Notes: a model not told the origin generated them from the sequence alone. Shown: positions 37,001 to 46,985, numbered from the stretch's first letter. The stretch is 64,000 nt of DNA from Parabacteroides massiliensis (GCF_900155425.1 NZ_LT700191.1:917918-981917); one strand, 5' to 3'. Numbers and translations: made by a program.

Positions 37001-38041
37001 TTATTCCTTGATGCGGACTTTTGTTTCTACATTTAATCCTGCACGAAGCAAAGCCACTTGTTTGGGGTCATTATCCTTGGTAAGGGCGATACGAACAGGC
37101 ACGCGCTGCTCTACTTTCACGAAGTTGCCTGTGGCGTTATCCACCGGAATCATGGAGTAGGCATTGCCGGCAGCTGCAGACAGAGCCTCCACTTTGCCGT
37201 GAAATACGACATCAGGGATGGCATCGGCTGTGAAATTCACAGTTTTACCTACGGTAATGCCGTCCATCTGGGTCTCACGATAGTTTGCCAACACCCACAC
37301 ATCGTTGTCATCCACGATACGAGCCAACATTTGTCCCGGTTGAACCAACTGGCCTACATGAATATCTTTCTTGCCCATCACGCCATCACAAGTAGCCACG
37401 ATGATGGTGTAAGAGAGATTCAAGCGGGCCAAGTTGAGCTGTGCTTCAGCTACATTCTCACCTGCACGAGAACCACCGAGTTGCTCTGTCTGTACATTCT
37501 TTACTGACACGGCACTCTGCCTCCTGCTGTTGGCTTGCTCATAGCGAGCCTTTGCTCCGAGATAACGAGCATAAGCATTGTCGTACTGTTGGCGAGTAAC
37601 CGCATCCTTCTTTATCAAGGCTGCAAAGCGGTCGAAGTCTTGTTTGGCGTTCATCATATCCACGCGAGCTTCCTCGATGCCAGCCGATGCCGTCTGCACA
37701 TTACTTGCTGTTGTACTCATGCTTGCCGAAACGACCAATGAACCAGACTTCGAACTTCGTAGTCCGGCCTCGGCTTGCGCCACCTGCAAGCGATATTCTG
37801 CATCCTCGATGATGACGAGGGTGTCACCCTTCCTGATATGCTGGAAATCATTGAATCGGATTTCCTTGATAAAGCCCGGTACACGAGTGTTGATCGGGAC
37901 GATATGACGGCACACTTGTGCGTCATCGGTATATTCCACATCACTGCCATGTACGAAATGGCTAAAGCACCATGCCGCCGCACCCATCAAGAAGAGGATG
38001 ACTACTACATTATATATTCTCTTGATAATTTTCTTGTTCAT
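37001..38041 (-). CDS. HlyD/EmrA-type membrane fusion protein
   Basis: A 346-residue periplasmic adaptor. One N-terminal membrane segment (about 10-28, VVVILFLMGAAAWCFSHFV), a biotinyl-lipoyl half (VPGFIKEIRFNDFQHIRKGDTLVII), a long helical hairpin (about 75-195), the second lipoyl half with SYTIIVATCDGVMG and VGQLVQPGQML, and a beta-barrel end. It links the inner-membrane exporter to the outer-membrane channel encoded on either side. Confidence 0.92.
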   Translation of the reverse strand: MNKKIIKRIYNVVVILFLMGAAAWCFSHFVHGSDVEYTDDAQVCRHIVPINTRVPGFIKEIRFNDFQHIRKGDTLVIIEDAEYRLQVAQAEAGLRSSKSGSLVVSASMSTTASNVQTASAGIEEARVDMMNAKQDFDRFAALIKKDAVTRQQYDNAYARYLGAKARYEQANSRRQSAVSVKNVQTEQLGGSRAGENVAEAQLNLARLNLSYTIIVATCDGVMGKKDIHVGQLVQPGQMLARIVDDNDVWVLANYRETQMDGITVGKTVNFTADAIPDVVFHGKVEALSAAAGNAYSMIPVDNATGNFVKVEQRVPVRIALTKDNDPKQVALLRAGLNVETKVRIKE

Positions 38042-38077
38042 TTGTTTATTCTTTTATTTTCCACTTTACTATAGGAT

Positions 38078-39436
38078 TTAAATCTCTCCTGCCACGTACA
38101 TCATGCGATAGTAAGCATAGACAATGTTGATGCGAGCATCCACCTCTTTCAGCTCTGCGTTAAGGCGGAGGTTGGAGGCATCCACCATATCCGTGACGAG
38201 AGCCAACTGGTTGAAGTACCGGGCGTTCATCACGTCATAGTTCTGACGTGCCAGTTCTACGCTCTTCTGTTGCGTCTCAAGCTCCACATAGGTTTGCTGA
38301 TATTGCACGTATGCCGCTTGCACATTGTTATTGAGTTGTTCTGCTTGCACGGCATGGCTCTCCTTGGCTTGCCGGGTCTCTACGGCTGCTTGCTTGATAC
38401 GCTTGTTGCTCTTGAAGAGGGAGCTGAGGCTGTATTTTACGCCTACGCCCACATACCAGATGTTGAGATTCTTGTCGATAGGGGGAAGCTCGAAGGTTAT
38501 GGGGCCATCGAAGTTGTCGGCAGCAACAAAGGCTACTTTTGGCAACATCTCGCTCTTGGCAATCTTCTCCTTTTGTTCTGCGATTCGAATGGCGTTCGAA
38601 CTCTGTTCCAAGAGAGGGGAATTCATCGTGCCAGCAATCTGCCAATGTGCCTCGCCATCCTTGCCATACACCTTATTTATAACGGTGGTATCAGGGATGA
38701 TCTGTACCTCTTGCCCTTCCAGGTTCATGCCGAGCGTATTGCAAAGCTGGTGGTTGAGGATACTGCGATTGTTGTGGAGAGCTGTCAAACCAAGTTTGAG
38801 CGATTCCATCTGTAGTTCATATCGGGTGATGTCGTTTTTGAGTGCCATGCCTTGGCTTTGTTTCTCTTTGATATCGGTGATGAGTTGCCGGGTCAGCTCG
38901 ATGTTCTTCTCATACACTTGTATCTGGTTGTCTATCTTGAAGAGGTCGAGATACTGGCCGAAAGCGATGAAGCGGACTTGCTGGCGGGTGAGTCTTACGC
39001 CAACCTCAGCCTGTTGTTTGCCCAGTTCGGCGAGCTTGATGCCTGCGTTGATGGCACCACCGGCATAGACAACCTGCTGTGCCTGGAAGGCAAAGTTGTT
39101 GCCGAAGTGAGGAGAGCTCAATCCGTGAATGTCGGAAAAGTCACGGTCGGTGAGGAGAGCGTTGCCGATGTAGCTGAAAGAGAGCGATGCATCGAGGTCG
39201 GGAAGTCGTTTGCTTTTAGCCGACTCAACACCGAGGCTGGCTATTTCTACGCCCGACTTCACAGTGCGAAGGCTCTTGCTGTTATCCTCTATCTTCTCGA
39301 AGAGTTGGTCGATGGTCATCGACTGCTTTTGTCCGGAAGATACAGGCGATGCCGTCTCTTCACTGGATGCTTGAGCCGTTGCCCAAAGCGGACTCCCCGA
39401 TAAAATGAGGCTTACAAATAAGATTTTCTTTATCAT
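38078..39436 (-). CDS. TolC-family outer-membrane efflux channel
   Basis: A protein of 452 residues from the ATG at 39436, which starts a good signal peptide (MIKKILFVSLILSGSPLWATAQA); upstream extension to 39628 has no such features. Two TolC repeats are visible as long amphipathic helices (about 60-260 and 265-450), with FQAQQVVYAGGAINAGIKLAELGKQ and NNVQAAYVQYQQTYVELETQQKSVELARQNYDVMNARY, here in part. It is the first gene of the exporter operon, divergent from an AraC-type regulator. Confidence 0.93.
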   Translation of the reverse strand: MIKKILFVSLILSGSPLWATAQASSEETASPVSSGQKQSMTIDQLFEKIEDNSKSLRTVKSGVEIASLGVESAKSKRLPDLDASLSFSYIGNALLTDRDFSDIHGLSSPHFGNNFAFQAQQVVYAGGAINAGIKLAELGKQQAEVGVRLTRQQVRFIAFGQYLDLFKIDNQIQVYEKNIELTRQLITDIKEKQSQGMALKNDITRYELQMESLKLGLTALHNNRSILNHQLCNTLGMNLEGQEVQIIPDTTVINKVYGKDGEAHWQIAGTMNSPLLEQSSNAIRIAEQKEKIAKSEMLPKVAFVAADNFDGPITFELPPIDKNLNIWYVGVGVKYSLSSLFKSNKRIKQAAVETRQAKESHAVQAEQLNNNVQAAYVQYQQTYVELETQQKSVELARQNYDVMNARYFNQLALVTDMVDASNLRLNAELKEVDARINIVYAYYRMMYVAGEI

Positions 39437-39481
39437 TCGTCTTCTCTTTATTATGAATCTTTTATCTCTTGAAATTGGGCG

Positions 39482-39489
39482 CAAAATTA
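39482..39489 (-). promoter_or_regulatory. -7 box for the efflux operon
   Basis: On the minus strand this reads TAATTTTG (TAnnTTTG), 45 bases before the ATG at 39436, in the divergent gap shared with the AraC-type regulator. Confidence 0.5.
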
Positions 39490-39626
39490 CGGCGTACGGG
39501 GTGAACAATCGTTTTACATATTTCGCAGCGCATGGACTTTTTAGGAACTGATATTCTTTTATATCCCATCTTTTATGCACTTTTGCAAACAAAAAAGGAA
39601 TAAAAAAGAAAAACCAAGGTGAATAC

Positions 39627-40481
39627 ATGGAGTTATCGGAATTGAGTAGCTGCCAAGAGGCAGAGCTTTTCTCTTCGAGCTTGGAGGAATGGCAGGAAGG
39701 CCCGCAAGTTTTAACTTACGGAGCGATATTGATATGTCGCAAGGGGAGGGCTGTACTGAATGTGAATTATAAGGAATGGGAGTTGTATAAAGGGGCGGTG
39801 ATTACGGTCTTTCCCAATGATGTCGTAGAGCTGAAGCAAGTGAAGGAGATGAAGAATGATTGGGAATTTGAGATACTGAAGTACAATCCTTCGCTTTTGC
39901 GAGAGGCAAGCTTGCAGTTGGAACAAACCGTCTATTCCTACTTGCGAGAAGACCGATGCCGCCAAGACACACCTGTAGTGACCAACATCATCAACCATAT
40001 GTTCTCTTTGCTGAAAGTATATTTCAGCCAGCCGGAGTGTACCTGCATCTCGCAGTTGGTGCTATGCCAGTTGAAGGCTTTTTTCATCGGCTTCCACGAA
40101 TACTTGCAACGTAATCCGCAATACCGTCCCGACGAAGTGAAGTCTTTTCGAGTAAGGGAACTCTTCAATCGTTTCATGATGCTGATGGAGAGGGATTACA
40201 AGGTATCAAGGGATGTCTACTATTATGCGGGGCAGATGAACATCACCTCCAAGTATCTCACCAATATCGTCCGACAGGTAACAGGGCACACTCCCAAGAT
40301 TATCATAGACCAATACGTCATCCTGCATATCAAGATGCAATTACAACACAGTTCACTTAGCATCAAGGAGATAGCCTGGGATTATCATTTCACCGACATC
40401 AGTTTCTTCTGTCGTTATTTCAAGAAGCATACAGGGAAGACTCCACAACAACTAAGGGAGAAGGAAACATTCAGAGTGTAG
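39627..40481 (+). CDS. AraC-family transcriptional regulator
   Basis: A 284-residue regulator. The N-terminal cupin-like sensor domain (about 25-140; LICRKGRAVLNVNYKEWELYKGAVI in part) precedes two helix-turn-helix motifs at about 195-280. The second is SLSIKEIAWDYHFTDISFFCRYFKKHTGKTP, in part. It diverges from the TolC/EmrA/EmrB operon with a gap of about 190 bases, so it is probably that operon's activator. The inducer is unknown. Confidence 0.92.
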   Translation: MELSELSSCQEAELFSSSLEEWQEGPQVLTYGAILICRKGRAVLNVNYKEWELYKGAVITVFPNDVVELKQVKEMKNDWEFEILKYNPSLLREASLQLEQTVYSYLREDRCRQDTPVVTNIINHMFSLLKVYFSQPECTCISQLVLCQLKAFFIGFHEYLQRNPQYRPDEVKSFRVRELFNRFMMLMERDYKVSRDVYYYAGQMNITSKYLTNIVRQVTGHTPKIIIDQYVILHIKMQLQHSSLSIKEIAWDYHFTDISFFCRYFKKHTGKTPQQLREKETFRV

Positions 40482-40492
40482 AATAAAATAAG

Positions 40493-40548
40493 GGGCTGTG
40501 CATTCTATGTTTTTACTTGCATGAAAACATAGAATGGCACACACCCCT
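40493..40548. terminator. Bidirectional terminator between AraC gene and fumarase
   Basis: A long near-perfect inverted repeat in which GGGGCTGTG and CATTCTATGTTTT pair with AAAACATAGAATG and CACACACCCC (one extra G on the right arm). On the minus strand it ends in a T-rich tail for the fumarase gene. Confidence 0.85.
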
Positions 40549-40576
40549 CTTTGATTGTATCAACGTAAAGAACGTC

Positions 40577-42217
40577 TTACTTCTTGCAAGTGCAACGCGG
40601 TTTGATTTGTTTGAAGAAATCGTTGCCCTTGTTGTCAACCAAGATGAATGCGGGGAAGTCTTCCACTTCGATCTTCCAGATAGCCTCCATGCCCAGTTCG
40701 GGATATTCCACACATTCGATGCTCTTGATATTGTTCTGAGCCAGGATAGCAGCCGGACCACCGATACTACCTAAATAGAAACCGCCATATTTCTGGCAAG
40801 CATCCGTCACCTGTTGGCTACGGTTACCTTTCGCCAACATGATCATGCTGCCGCCATGGCTTTGGAACAAACCGACATACGGGTCCATACGCCCGGCAGT
40901 CGTCGGTCCCATGGAACCGCAAGCCATACCGGCCGGAGTCTTTGCCGGACCGGCATAATAGATTGGATGATCCTTGATATACTGAGGCAGGTCTTCACCG
41001 CGATCCAGGCGTTCTTTCAGTTTGGCATGAGCGATATCGCGGCCTACGATGATCGTTCCGTTCAAGGACAGACGAGTAGCCACCGGATATTTATCCAGTT
41101 CTTTCAGGATATCGGCCATTGGCTGGTTCAGGTTGATCTTGACAGCATCGCCTTCGCCTGCCTGGCGCAGTTCAGCCGGGATCAGTTCGCCCGGATGGCT
41201 ATCCAGCTTCTCGATCCAGATACCGTCTTTGTTGATCTTACATTTCACATTGCGGTCAGCCGAGCAACTAACCCCCAAACCGACCGGACAGGAAGCACCG
41301 TGGCGCGGCAGGCGGATAATACGGATATCATGTGCCAGATACTTGCCGCCGAACTGTGCACCCAAACCGATATTGTGAACTTCGGCCAACACTTCTTTTT
41401 CCAGTTCGATATCCCGGAAAGCACGGCCATACTCGTTACCGGTCGTAGGCAATTCGTCATAATAATGTGTTGAAGCCAACTTCACCGTCAGCAGGTTCTT
41501 TTCAGCTGAAGTACCGCCGATAACCACTGCGATATGATAAGGAGGACAAGCGGCCGTACCCAATGTCTTGATCTTTTCGATGATGAACGGAACCAAAGTG
41601 CCGGGGTTCAGGATTGCCTTCGTTTCCTGGTACAAGTAAGTCTTATTGGCGGAACCGCCACCCTTTGTCACACACAGGAATTTATATTCCATGCCTTCCG
41701 TAGCTTCGATGTCGATCTGTGCCGGCAGGTTGCACTTGGTGTTCACTTCGTCATACATAGTCAAAGGAGCATTCTGCGAATAACGCAGGTTTTCTTCCGT
41801 ATAGGTTTTATAAACACCCAACGAAAGCGCTTCCTCGTCGCAGTAGCCGGTCCACACTTGCTGCCCTTTTTCTCCGTGGATGATAGCCGTACCTGTATCC
41901 TGGCAGAAAGGAAGTACACCCTTAGCAGCAACTTCTGCGTTACGCAGGAAAGTCAACGCTACATATTTATCGTTATCACTTGCTTCCGGATCGCTCAGGA
42001 TCTTTGCCACCTGTTCGTTGTGCGAACGGCGAAGCATAAAGGACACATCACGGAAAGCGGCATTAGCCATTGCCGTAAGACCTTCTTTCGCAACTTTCAG
42101 AACCGGAGTCCCTTCGAACTCGGAAACCGAAACATAATCTTTTGTAAGCAGATAGTACTCTGTCGTATCCGGGCCCAATGGGAACGGAGCCTGGTACTTG
42201 AAAGGAGTTGTTGCCAT
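40577..42217 (-). CDS. Class I fumarate hydratase (iron-sulfur)
   Basis: A 546-residue class I fumarase of the FumA/FumB type that interconverts fumarate and malate in the cytoplasm. The alpha part carries [25 protein letters not shown] and [20 protein letters not shown]; the beta part carries [18 protein letters not shown] and [20 protein letters not shown]-like ends. Conserved Cys residues near 104, 223 and 315 fit ligands of an oxygen-sensitive [4Fe-4S] cluster. In Bacteroidales this enzyme serves the reductive branch from oxaloacetate to succinate. Single gene with its own promoter and terminator. Confidence 0.95.
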   Translation of the reverse strand: MATTPFKYQAPFPLGPDTTEYYLLTKDYVSVSEFEGTPVLKVAKEGLTAMANAAFRDVSFMLRRSHNEQVAKILSDPEASDNDKYVALTFLRNAEVAAKGVLPFCQDTGTAIIHGEKGQQVWTGYCDEEALSLGVYKTYTEENLRYSQNAPLTMYDEVNTKCNLPAQIDIEATEGMEYKFLCVTKGGGSANKTYLYQETKAILNPGTLVPFIIEKIKTLGTAACPPYHIAVVIGGTSAEKNLLTVKLASTHYYDELPTTGNEYGRAFRDIELEKEVLAEVHNIGLGAQFGGKYLAHDIRIIRLPRHGASCPVGLGVSCSADRNVKCKINKDGIWIEKLDSHPGELIPAELRQAGEGDAVKINLNQPMADILKELDKYPVATRLSLNGTIIVGRDIAHAKLKERLDRGEDLPQYIKDHPIYYAGPAKTPAGMACGSMGPTTAGRMDPYVGLFQSHGGSMIMLAKGNRSQQVTDACQKYGGFYLGSIGGPAAILAQNNIKSIECVEYPELGMEAIWKIEVEDFPAFILVDNKGNDFFKQIKPRCTCKK

Positions 42218-42275
42218 AGCGTTTGTATTTTAATTTATAATATTGGTTTTAGAATCATATCCTTGAACGGACGGG

Positions 42276-42283
42276 CAAACTTA
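42276..42283 (-). promoter_or_regulatory. -7 box for fumarase
   Basis: On the minus strand this reads TAAGTTTG (TAnnTTTG), 59 bases before the ATG at 42217. Confidence 0.5.
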
Positions 42284-42434
42284 ATTAAAAATCATGAGAT
42301 TCGACAGTTGTTTGCCTTTTTAAAATGATCATTTCAAGTTTATTTTAAATTCACTTTGTATCTTTGAATCAGATAAGGCGATATTTATGAAAATATTAAT
42401 GAATCTGCAATAGCTGATTATTTTCCTAAAATCG

Positions 42435-42442
42435 TATATTTG
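42435..42442 (+). promoter_or_regulatory. -7 box for the secreted protease
   Basis: TATATTTG ends only 8 bases before the ATG at 42451. Transcription should start almost at the start codon, giving a very short or absent leader. Confidence 0.55.
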
Positions 42443-42450
42443 CCGCTACT

Positions 42451-44103
42451 ATGGCAAAGCATTTTATCATATACTTTGGATTATGCCTGTTTCTTAGTGT
42501 TTCCGTCAAGGCACAAATCAGTCACGGAGGACAACCGTTGCCTCTCACGGCCACGAAAAGCCAGACAGAGGATCTGTTTATCACGATGCCCCCGTTCGAT
42601 CTGGCGGAGCAGCTCCGGCTCGACTCGCTCGAAGCGACCGACCTGCGAAGCGGATTCCGCTTTGCCTACAAATTCATGACGGACTATACGCCGGAGAATT
42701 CAGGAGTCCGTTTCATCCTGCCCGACGGGACAAAGGTCTGGCGGCTCGGAATACGTTCCGAAGGTGCGCTTTCCCTTAATATAATGTTCAGCAAATACCA
42801 TCTGCCCGAAGGCGCACGCGTATTCCTGTATAATAGCAATCAATCGGAAGTATTGGGTTCGTTCAACCACCTGAACAATTCGGAACGCGCCATTCTGCCC
42901 GTCGCCCCGATCGGGGGAGACGAGCTGATCGTCGAATACCAGGAACCGGCGGGAGTTGCTTTTCCCGGAAAACTCGCGATCGGCGAGGTGAACCACGGTT
43001 ACCGGAATTTCAGAGTCTCGGAACCGCAGCCCGACTTCACGGCCTTCGAATGTATGCCGGTCATTGCCTGCTACCAAGATTCGACAACTCGCTACGACAC
43101 GATCGAACGCAGCGTTGTCTTGATGATCATCAACGGGACGACCGGTTGCACGGGAACGCTTGTCAACAACACGGCAAACGACGGAAAACCTTATCTCCTT
43201 ACGGCTTCGCATTGCCTGAACAACCAGTTCCAGATCAAAAATCCGGATTATGAAGAGGTGGCGGGCAATATCGTTTGTTATTTCAATTATAACAGCCCAC
43301 AGTGTAGTCCGGTAGAACCCGGGCGCACCGACCAGACAGTTGCGTCGGCTCATTTCCGGGCCGTGAATGAATTGACGGATATGGCATTACTGGAATTGCA
43401 GGACACCCCACCCGCCGATTACCGGGTCTATTATGCGGGCTGGAACGCGCAGGATGCAGGGACAGCACCCTACACATGTATCCACCATCCGGGCGGATCG
43501 CTCAAACGGCTTAACCTCGCTGAGGGAGACGTGGAACTGACAAGCTACAAAATACAAGTTGCCGACTTCAATGAGAATTCTCACTGGAAGGTTGCCCGTT
43601 GGGCGACAGGCTGTACGGCCGGAGGATCATCGGGTTCTCCCCTCTTCGATGGCGACAACCGGGTCATCGGCGGCTTGACCGGCGGCGCTTCCAGCTGTCT
43701 CAATCCAGCTGAAGACTTCTTTTTCTCCATACAAAAAAGTTGGTCCGAACCGGCCGATAGCAGCAAGCAGCTCAAATGCTGGCTCGATCCTGTCGGAGTG
43801 GCCGCGCCCGTCTGTGCCGGAATGGATCCGAACGAAGGAGGAGGAACGGCCAACGAAGAGATTGAAGTATCAACAGAAGTCAGCCTGTCTGTCGACAGAT
43901 ACCGGCATACGATCCGTATCGGCTTCGCATCCCCCGTCAGCCAAGCTTCGCTCACCTTGGTATCGCTCACAGGAAAGCCTGTGCGCCATTATTCCATCAC
44001 CGGACAACAGGTTACCCTACCGATTGGTCAGGTTCCGGCCGGCATGTGCATCGTGAAGATTGTTTATAATAACAAACTTTATACTCAAAAAGTCCTGTTT
44101 TGA
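42451..44103 (+). CDS. Secreted trypsin-fold serine protease with T9SS C-terminal signal
   Basis: A 550-residue protein with a signal peptide (ends SVKAQ). A propeptide-like beta domain (about 25-200) precedes a trypsin-fold domain like lysyl endopeptidases. Its triad is His in LTASHC (near 252), Asp in TDMALLEL (near 310) and Ser in GGSSGSPLF (near 393). Cysteines are plentiful, as in exported lysyl endopeptidases. The last ~75 residues form a type-A C-terminal domain ending PAGMCIVKIVYNNKLYTQK-type, the recognised type IX secretion signal. It would be secreted or anchored to surface A-LPS. Cleavage specificity is inferred from family resemblance only. Confidence 0.85.
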   Translation: MAKHFIIYFGLCLFLSVSVKAQISHGGQPLPLTATKSQTEDLFITMPPFDLAEQLRLDSLEATDLRSGFRFAYKFMTDYTPENSGVRFILPDGTKVWRLGIRSEGALSLNIMFSKYHLPEGARVFLYNSNQSEVLGSFNHLNNSERAILPVAPIGGDELIVEYQEPAGVAFPGKLAIGEVNHGYRNFRVSEPQPDFTAFECMPVIACYQDSTTRYDTIERSVVLMIINGTTGCTGTLVNNTANDGKPYLLTASHCLNNQFQIKNPDYEEVAGNIVCYFNYNSPQCSPVEPGRTDQTVASAHFRAVNELTDMALLELQDTPPADYRVYYAGWNAQDAGTAPYTCIHHPGGSLKRLNLAEGDVELTSYKIQVADFNENSHWKVARWATGCTAGGSSGSPLFDGDNRVIGGLTGGASSCLNPAEDFFFSIQKSWSEPADSSKQLKCWLDPVGVAAPVCAGMDPNEGGGTANEEIEVSTEVSLSVDRYRHTIRIGFASPVSQASLTLVSLTGKPVRHYSITGQQVTLPIGQVPAGMCIVKIVYNNKLYTQKVLF

Positions 44104-44268
44104 TTAAAATTTGACAATAGGAGCTCTGACAGAATCCAAAAGGATTTACCGGATTCATTTCCTATCTGTTTTGACATCAGACTGGAAAAAATAGAGACAG
44201 GATTCATTAATAAGTATTAATTAGAAAGATTTTATTTCTTGTTTGCTCTTCATAACAAAAAAATGCTT

Positions 44269-44276
44269 TAGTTTTG
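44269..44276 (+). promoter_or_regulatory. -7 box for the TPR lipoprotein gene
   Basis: TAGTTTTG matches TAnnTTTG. A TTTG at 44242-44245 is a possible -33 box with a slightly long 23-base spacer. The leader is about 65 bases. Confidence 0.55.
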
Positions 44277-44347
44277 CACTTTGATGGATAAGGTATATTA
44301 GGAAGTAAATATATAAACATAGTAACATTTTAAACTTACATCAAATT

Positions 44348-46039
44348 ATGAACAAAAAGTATTTAATGCCTTTCCTTGTATTGGCAGCAATTCTGACTTT
44401 TTCTTCTTGTTCAAACAAGTTGAAACCGTTAGCTGAAGAGTACATCAAAGCTGAACCGCAGCCGCTTGAGGCCATCGGAGGCAAAGTTCCTGTGACTATT
44501 AATGCCACATTCCCTGCAAAATGGTTCAACAAAAAAGCCGTTGTGACAGTAACTCCGGTTCTTCGTTATGCCGGTGGTGAAGCATGGGGAACATCTTACA
44601 CTTACCAGGGTGAAAAAGTAAAGGGTAACAACCAGGTTATCCCGCAGAAAGAAGGTGCTAACGTAACCATGAAATCTGCTTTCACTTACAAACCTGAAAT
44701 GAAGAAATCTGAATTGTATCTGACTTTCGACGCAAAGATCAAGAACAAGACAGTTAAATTGCCGGATGTAAAGATCGGCGAAGGTGTGATCGCTACATCA
44801 GAATTGGCTGACGCAGCTACTGCTAACGCAGCTATCGCAGCAGACAAATTCCAGCGTATCATCAAAGAAGCTCACGATGCAAACATCATGTTCCTTATCC
44901 AGCAGGCTAACCTGCGTGCTAAAGAGTTGAACTCTGACGCAATCAAAGAATGGAAAGAACTTGTTAAGAATGCAGACGAAGCTCCTAACCAGAACGTAGC
45001 AATCGAAATCTCTGCTTACGCTTCTCCTGATGGTGGTGTTAAACTGAACACTGGCCTGGCTGAACATCGTGAAAGCAACACAAGCAAATATCTGGCTAAA
45101 GAGTTGAAGAAAATGAAGGTTGACGCTCCGGTTGACGCTCGTTACACAGCTCAGGACTGGGAAGGCTTCAAAGAATTGGTACAGGCATCCAACCTGCAGG
45201 ATAAAGACCTCGTGCTGAGAGTTATCTCTATGTACCAGGATCCTGAAACAAGAGAAAAAGAAATCAAGAACATCTCTGCAGTTTACTCTGACCTGGCTGA
45301 AACAATCCTGCCGCAACTTCGTCGTTCTCGTTTGACTGCCAACATCGAAATCATCGGTAAGTCTGACGACGAAATCAGCGCATTGGCTAAGAGCAATCCT
45401 TCTGAACTGAACATCGAAGAAATTCTGTACGCTGCTACTCTGACTAACAACGACGCAGAAAAGATGGCTATCTATACAAAAGCTTCTGAACTGTATCCTA
45501 ACTGCTACCGCACTTGGAACAACATCGGTATGATGGCATTCCGTGCCGGTGACCTGGCTAAGGCAGAACAGATGTTCAACAAATCAAACTCTGTAAAAGC
45601 TAATCCGGAAGCAAACATGAACTTAGGTTTGATCGCTTTGACTAAGGGTGACCAAGCTAAAGCTCAGCAGTTGTTCGGTAGCGCTGCAGGCGTTGCTGAA
45701 TTAGGCGAAGCTCTGGGTGTTCTGTATCTGGAACAGGGCGAATGGGCTAAGGCTGCCAATTCTTTCGGTTCAGTTAAGTCTAACAACGCTGCTCTGGCTC
45801 AGATCCTGACTAAGGATTACAGCAAAGCTTCTCAGACTTTGAACGCTGTTGCTAAACCTGACGCAACAACTTCTTACTTGAAAGCAATCGTAGCAGCTCG
45901 TACAAACGATGCTAACGCAGTTATCAGCAACCTGAAAGCTGCTATCGCTGCTGACAAGTCTATGGCTAAAGAAGCTGCTATCGACTTGGAATTTGCTAAA
46001 TATGCAACTAACAGCGAATTCGCTGCTTTAGTTAAATAA
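44348..46039 (+). CDS. TPR-containing outer-membrane-type lipoprotein
   Basis: A 563-residue lipoprotein: signal peptide with lipobox TFSSCSNK near residue 21, a beta-rich N-terminal half (about 25-160), a central OmpA-like stretch (AIEISAYASPDGGVKLNTGLAEHR), then TPR repeats from about 355 (NCYRTWNNIGMMAFRAGDLAKAEQMF in part). Codon choice is strongly biased (GCT, GTT, AAC, CTG), unlike its neighbours, as expected for a very highly expressed gene. Related proteins are abundant in Porphyromonas and Parabacteroides envelopes. It probably helps hold the outer membrane; exact role unknown. Confidence 0.8.
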   Translation: MNKKYLMPFLVLAAILTFSSCSNKLKPLAEEYIKAEPQPLEAIGGKVPVTINATFPAKWFNKKAVVTVTPVLRYAGGEAWGTSYTYQGEKVKGNNQVIPQKEGANVTMKSAFTYKPEMKKSELYLTFDAKIKNKTVKLPDVKIGEGVIATSELADAATANAAIAADKFQRIIKEAHDANIMFLIQQANLRAKELNSDAIKEWKELVKNADEAPNQNVAIEISAYASPDGGVKLNTGLAEHRESNTSKYLAKELKKMKVDAPVDARYTAQDWEGFKELVQASNLQDKDLVLRVISMYQDPETREKEIKNISAVYSDLAETILPQLRRSRLTANIEIIGKSDDEISALAKSNPSELNIEEILYAATLTNNDAEKMAIYTKASELYPNCYRTWNNIGMMAFRAGDLAKAEQMFNKSNSVKANPEANMNLGLIALTKGDQAKAQQLFGSAAGVAELGEALGVLYLEQGEWAKAANSFGSVKSNNAALAQILTKDYSKASQTLNAVAKPDATTSYLKAIVAARTNDANAVISNLKAAIAADKSMAKEAAIDLEFAKYATNSEFAALVK

Positions 46040-46063
46040 TAACAAACTTATTCCATATATCCG

Positions 46064-46098
46064 AAAAGCCGTCTCTGTAAAAAGAGGCGGCTTTTTTT
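46064..46098 (+). terminator. Terminator of the TPR lipoprotein gene
   Basis: AAGCCGTCTC pairs with GAGGCGGCTT (one G-U pair), followed by a run of T residues. Confidence 0.9.
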
Positions 46099-46150
46099 GT
46101 TATATCCGAAACAATACGTATCTTTCGTAAGAATTAAAACAGTGATTGCC

Positions 46151-46807
46151 ATGAAAAAGCTTATCTATTCCCTAATCATCTGCCTGATGATTGTAACAGG
46201 TAGATTGTCAGCCCAAGAAGGCAAGTTCGAATATCTGTTCAACGACTTCCAGAAAAGTCTCATCTATTACAAGGACGGGAGAGTGTTCGGTGTAAAAGTA
46301 AACTACAATTTGGCAAGAAACGCTTTTATGTTCATAGATGAAAACGATAACAATAATATCAAGCTTTTTGCCGAACCGGATATGGTGAGGATATTGAAGA
46401 TAGACAACCGCATTTTCCAATTGGACTCTAAAGGGCTGGCGCAAGAGGTCCTAAACCAGGAACCGTATTTGGTTGTCACCTACAGGGGTAAGTCGCGTCC
46501 GCAAGGGAAACAGGTCGGCTATGGAGGGCGTTCTGAAACAGCCGCTGTCGATTCCTATTCGAGCCTCCAGTCGAGAGGCCATTCCTACAACCTGGAAACA
46601 GAGAAAATCATTTTGGCCGACATAGAAAAGAGATATACAATCAAAAAGAACAAAAAACAAAAACAATTCCAGTCTTCCAAACAGTTTTTGAAACTATACC
46701 CGGCAGAACAGGAGGAAGCGATAAAGAGATATATAAAAAACAATAAGATCAATTTTGACGAACCTCAGCAGGTTCTCCAACTGGTCAAATACGCAGAGAC
46801 GCTGTAG
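46151..46807 (+). CDS. Small secreted protein of unknown function
   Basis: A protein of 218 residues from the ATG at 46151, which starts a clean signal peptide (MKKLIYSLIICLMIVTGRLSAQ). An upstream start at 46097 lies in the preceding terminator, and a near-consensus -7 box (TATCTTTC, 46119-46126) also favours 46151. The protein is beta-rich in the first half with a basic, helical C-terminal half (KKNKKQKQFQSSKQFLKLYP). No family recognised. It follows the abundant TPR lipoprotein but is separated from it by a terminator. Confidence 0.7.
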   Translation: MKKLIYSLIICLMIVTGRLSAQEGKFEYLFNDFQKSLIYYKDGRVFGVKVNYNLARNAFMFIDENDNNNIKLFAEPDMVRILKIDNRIFQLDSKGLAQEVLNQEPYLVVTYRGKSRPQGKQVGYGGRSETAAVDSYSSLQSRGHSYNLETEKIILADIEKRYTIKKNKKQKQFQSSKQFLKLYPAEQEEAIKRYIKNNKINFDEPQQVLQLVKYAETL

Positions 46808-46949
46808 CTTTCCGCCTTTTAGCCGAATATTGTTCAAACGTATTTCAAATCCAAGCCGGTATTCGTTTGTTTGTCTACAAAATGACAAGCAAATACCGGC
46901 AATTAATTTTTATTGAAAGTTCAATAACACTATTTAGCACCTTAACTCT

Positions 46950-46979
46950 TGACAAATTCTGGCAAACCCGTACCTTTGC
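46950..46979 (+). promoter_or_regulatory. Consensus promoter of the non-coding RNA candidate
   Basis: TTG at 46950-46952 (within TTGACA) and TACCTTTG at 46972-46979 are 19 bases apart, one of the best promoters in the window, yet no protein gene follows. Confidence 0.75.
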
Positions 46980-46985
46980 ACTGTG

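Noticed and set aside
39437-39628. N-terminal extension of the TolC-family gene
   Set aside because: It would cover the divergent promoter region, and the signal peptide begins at 39436.
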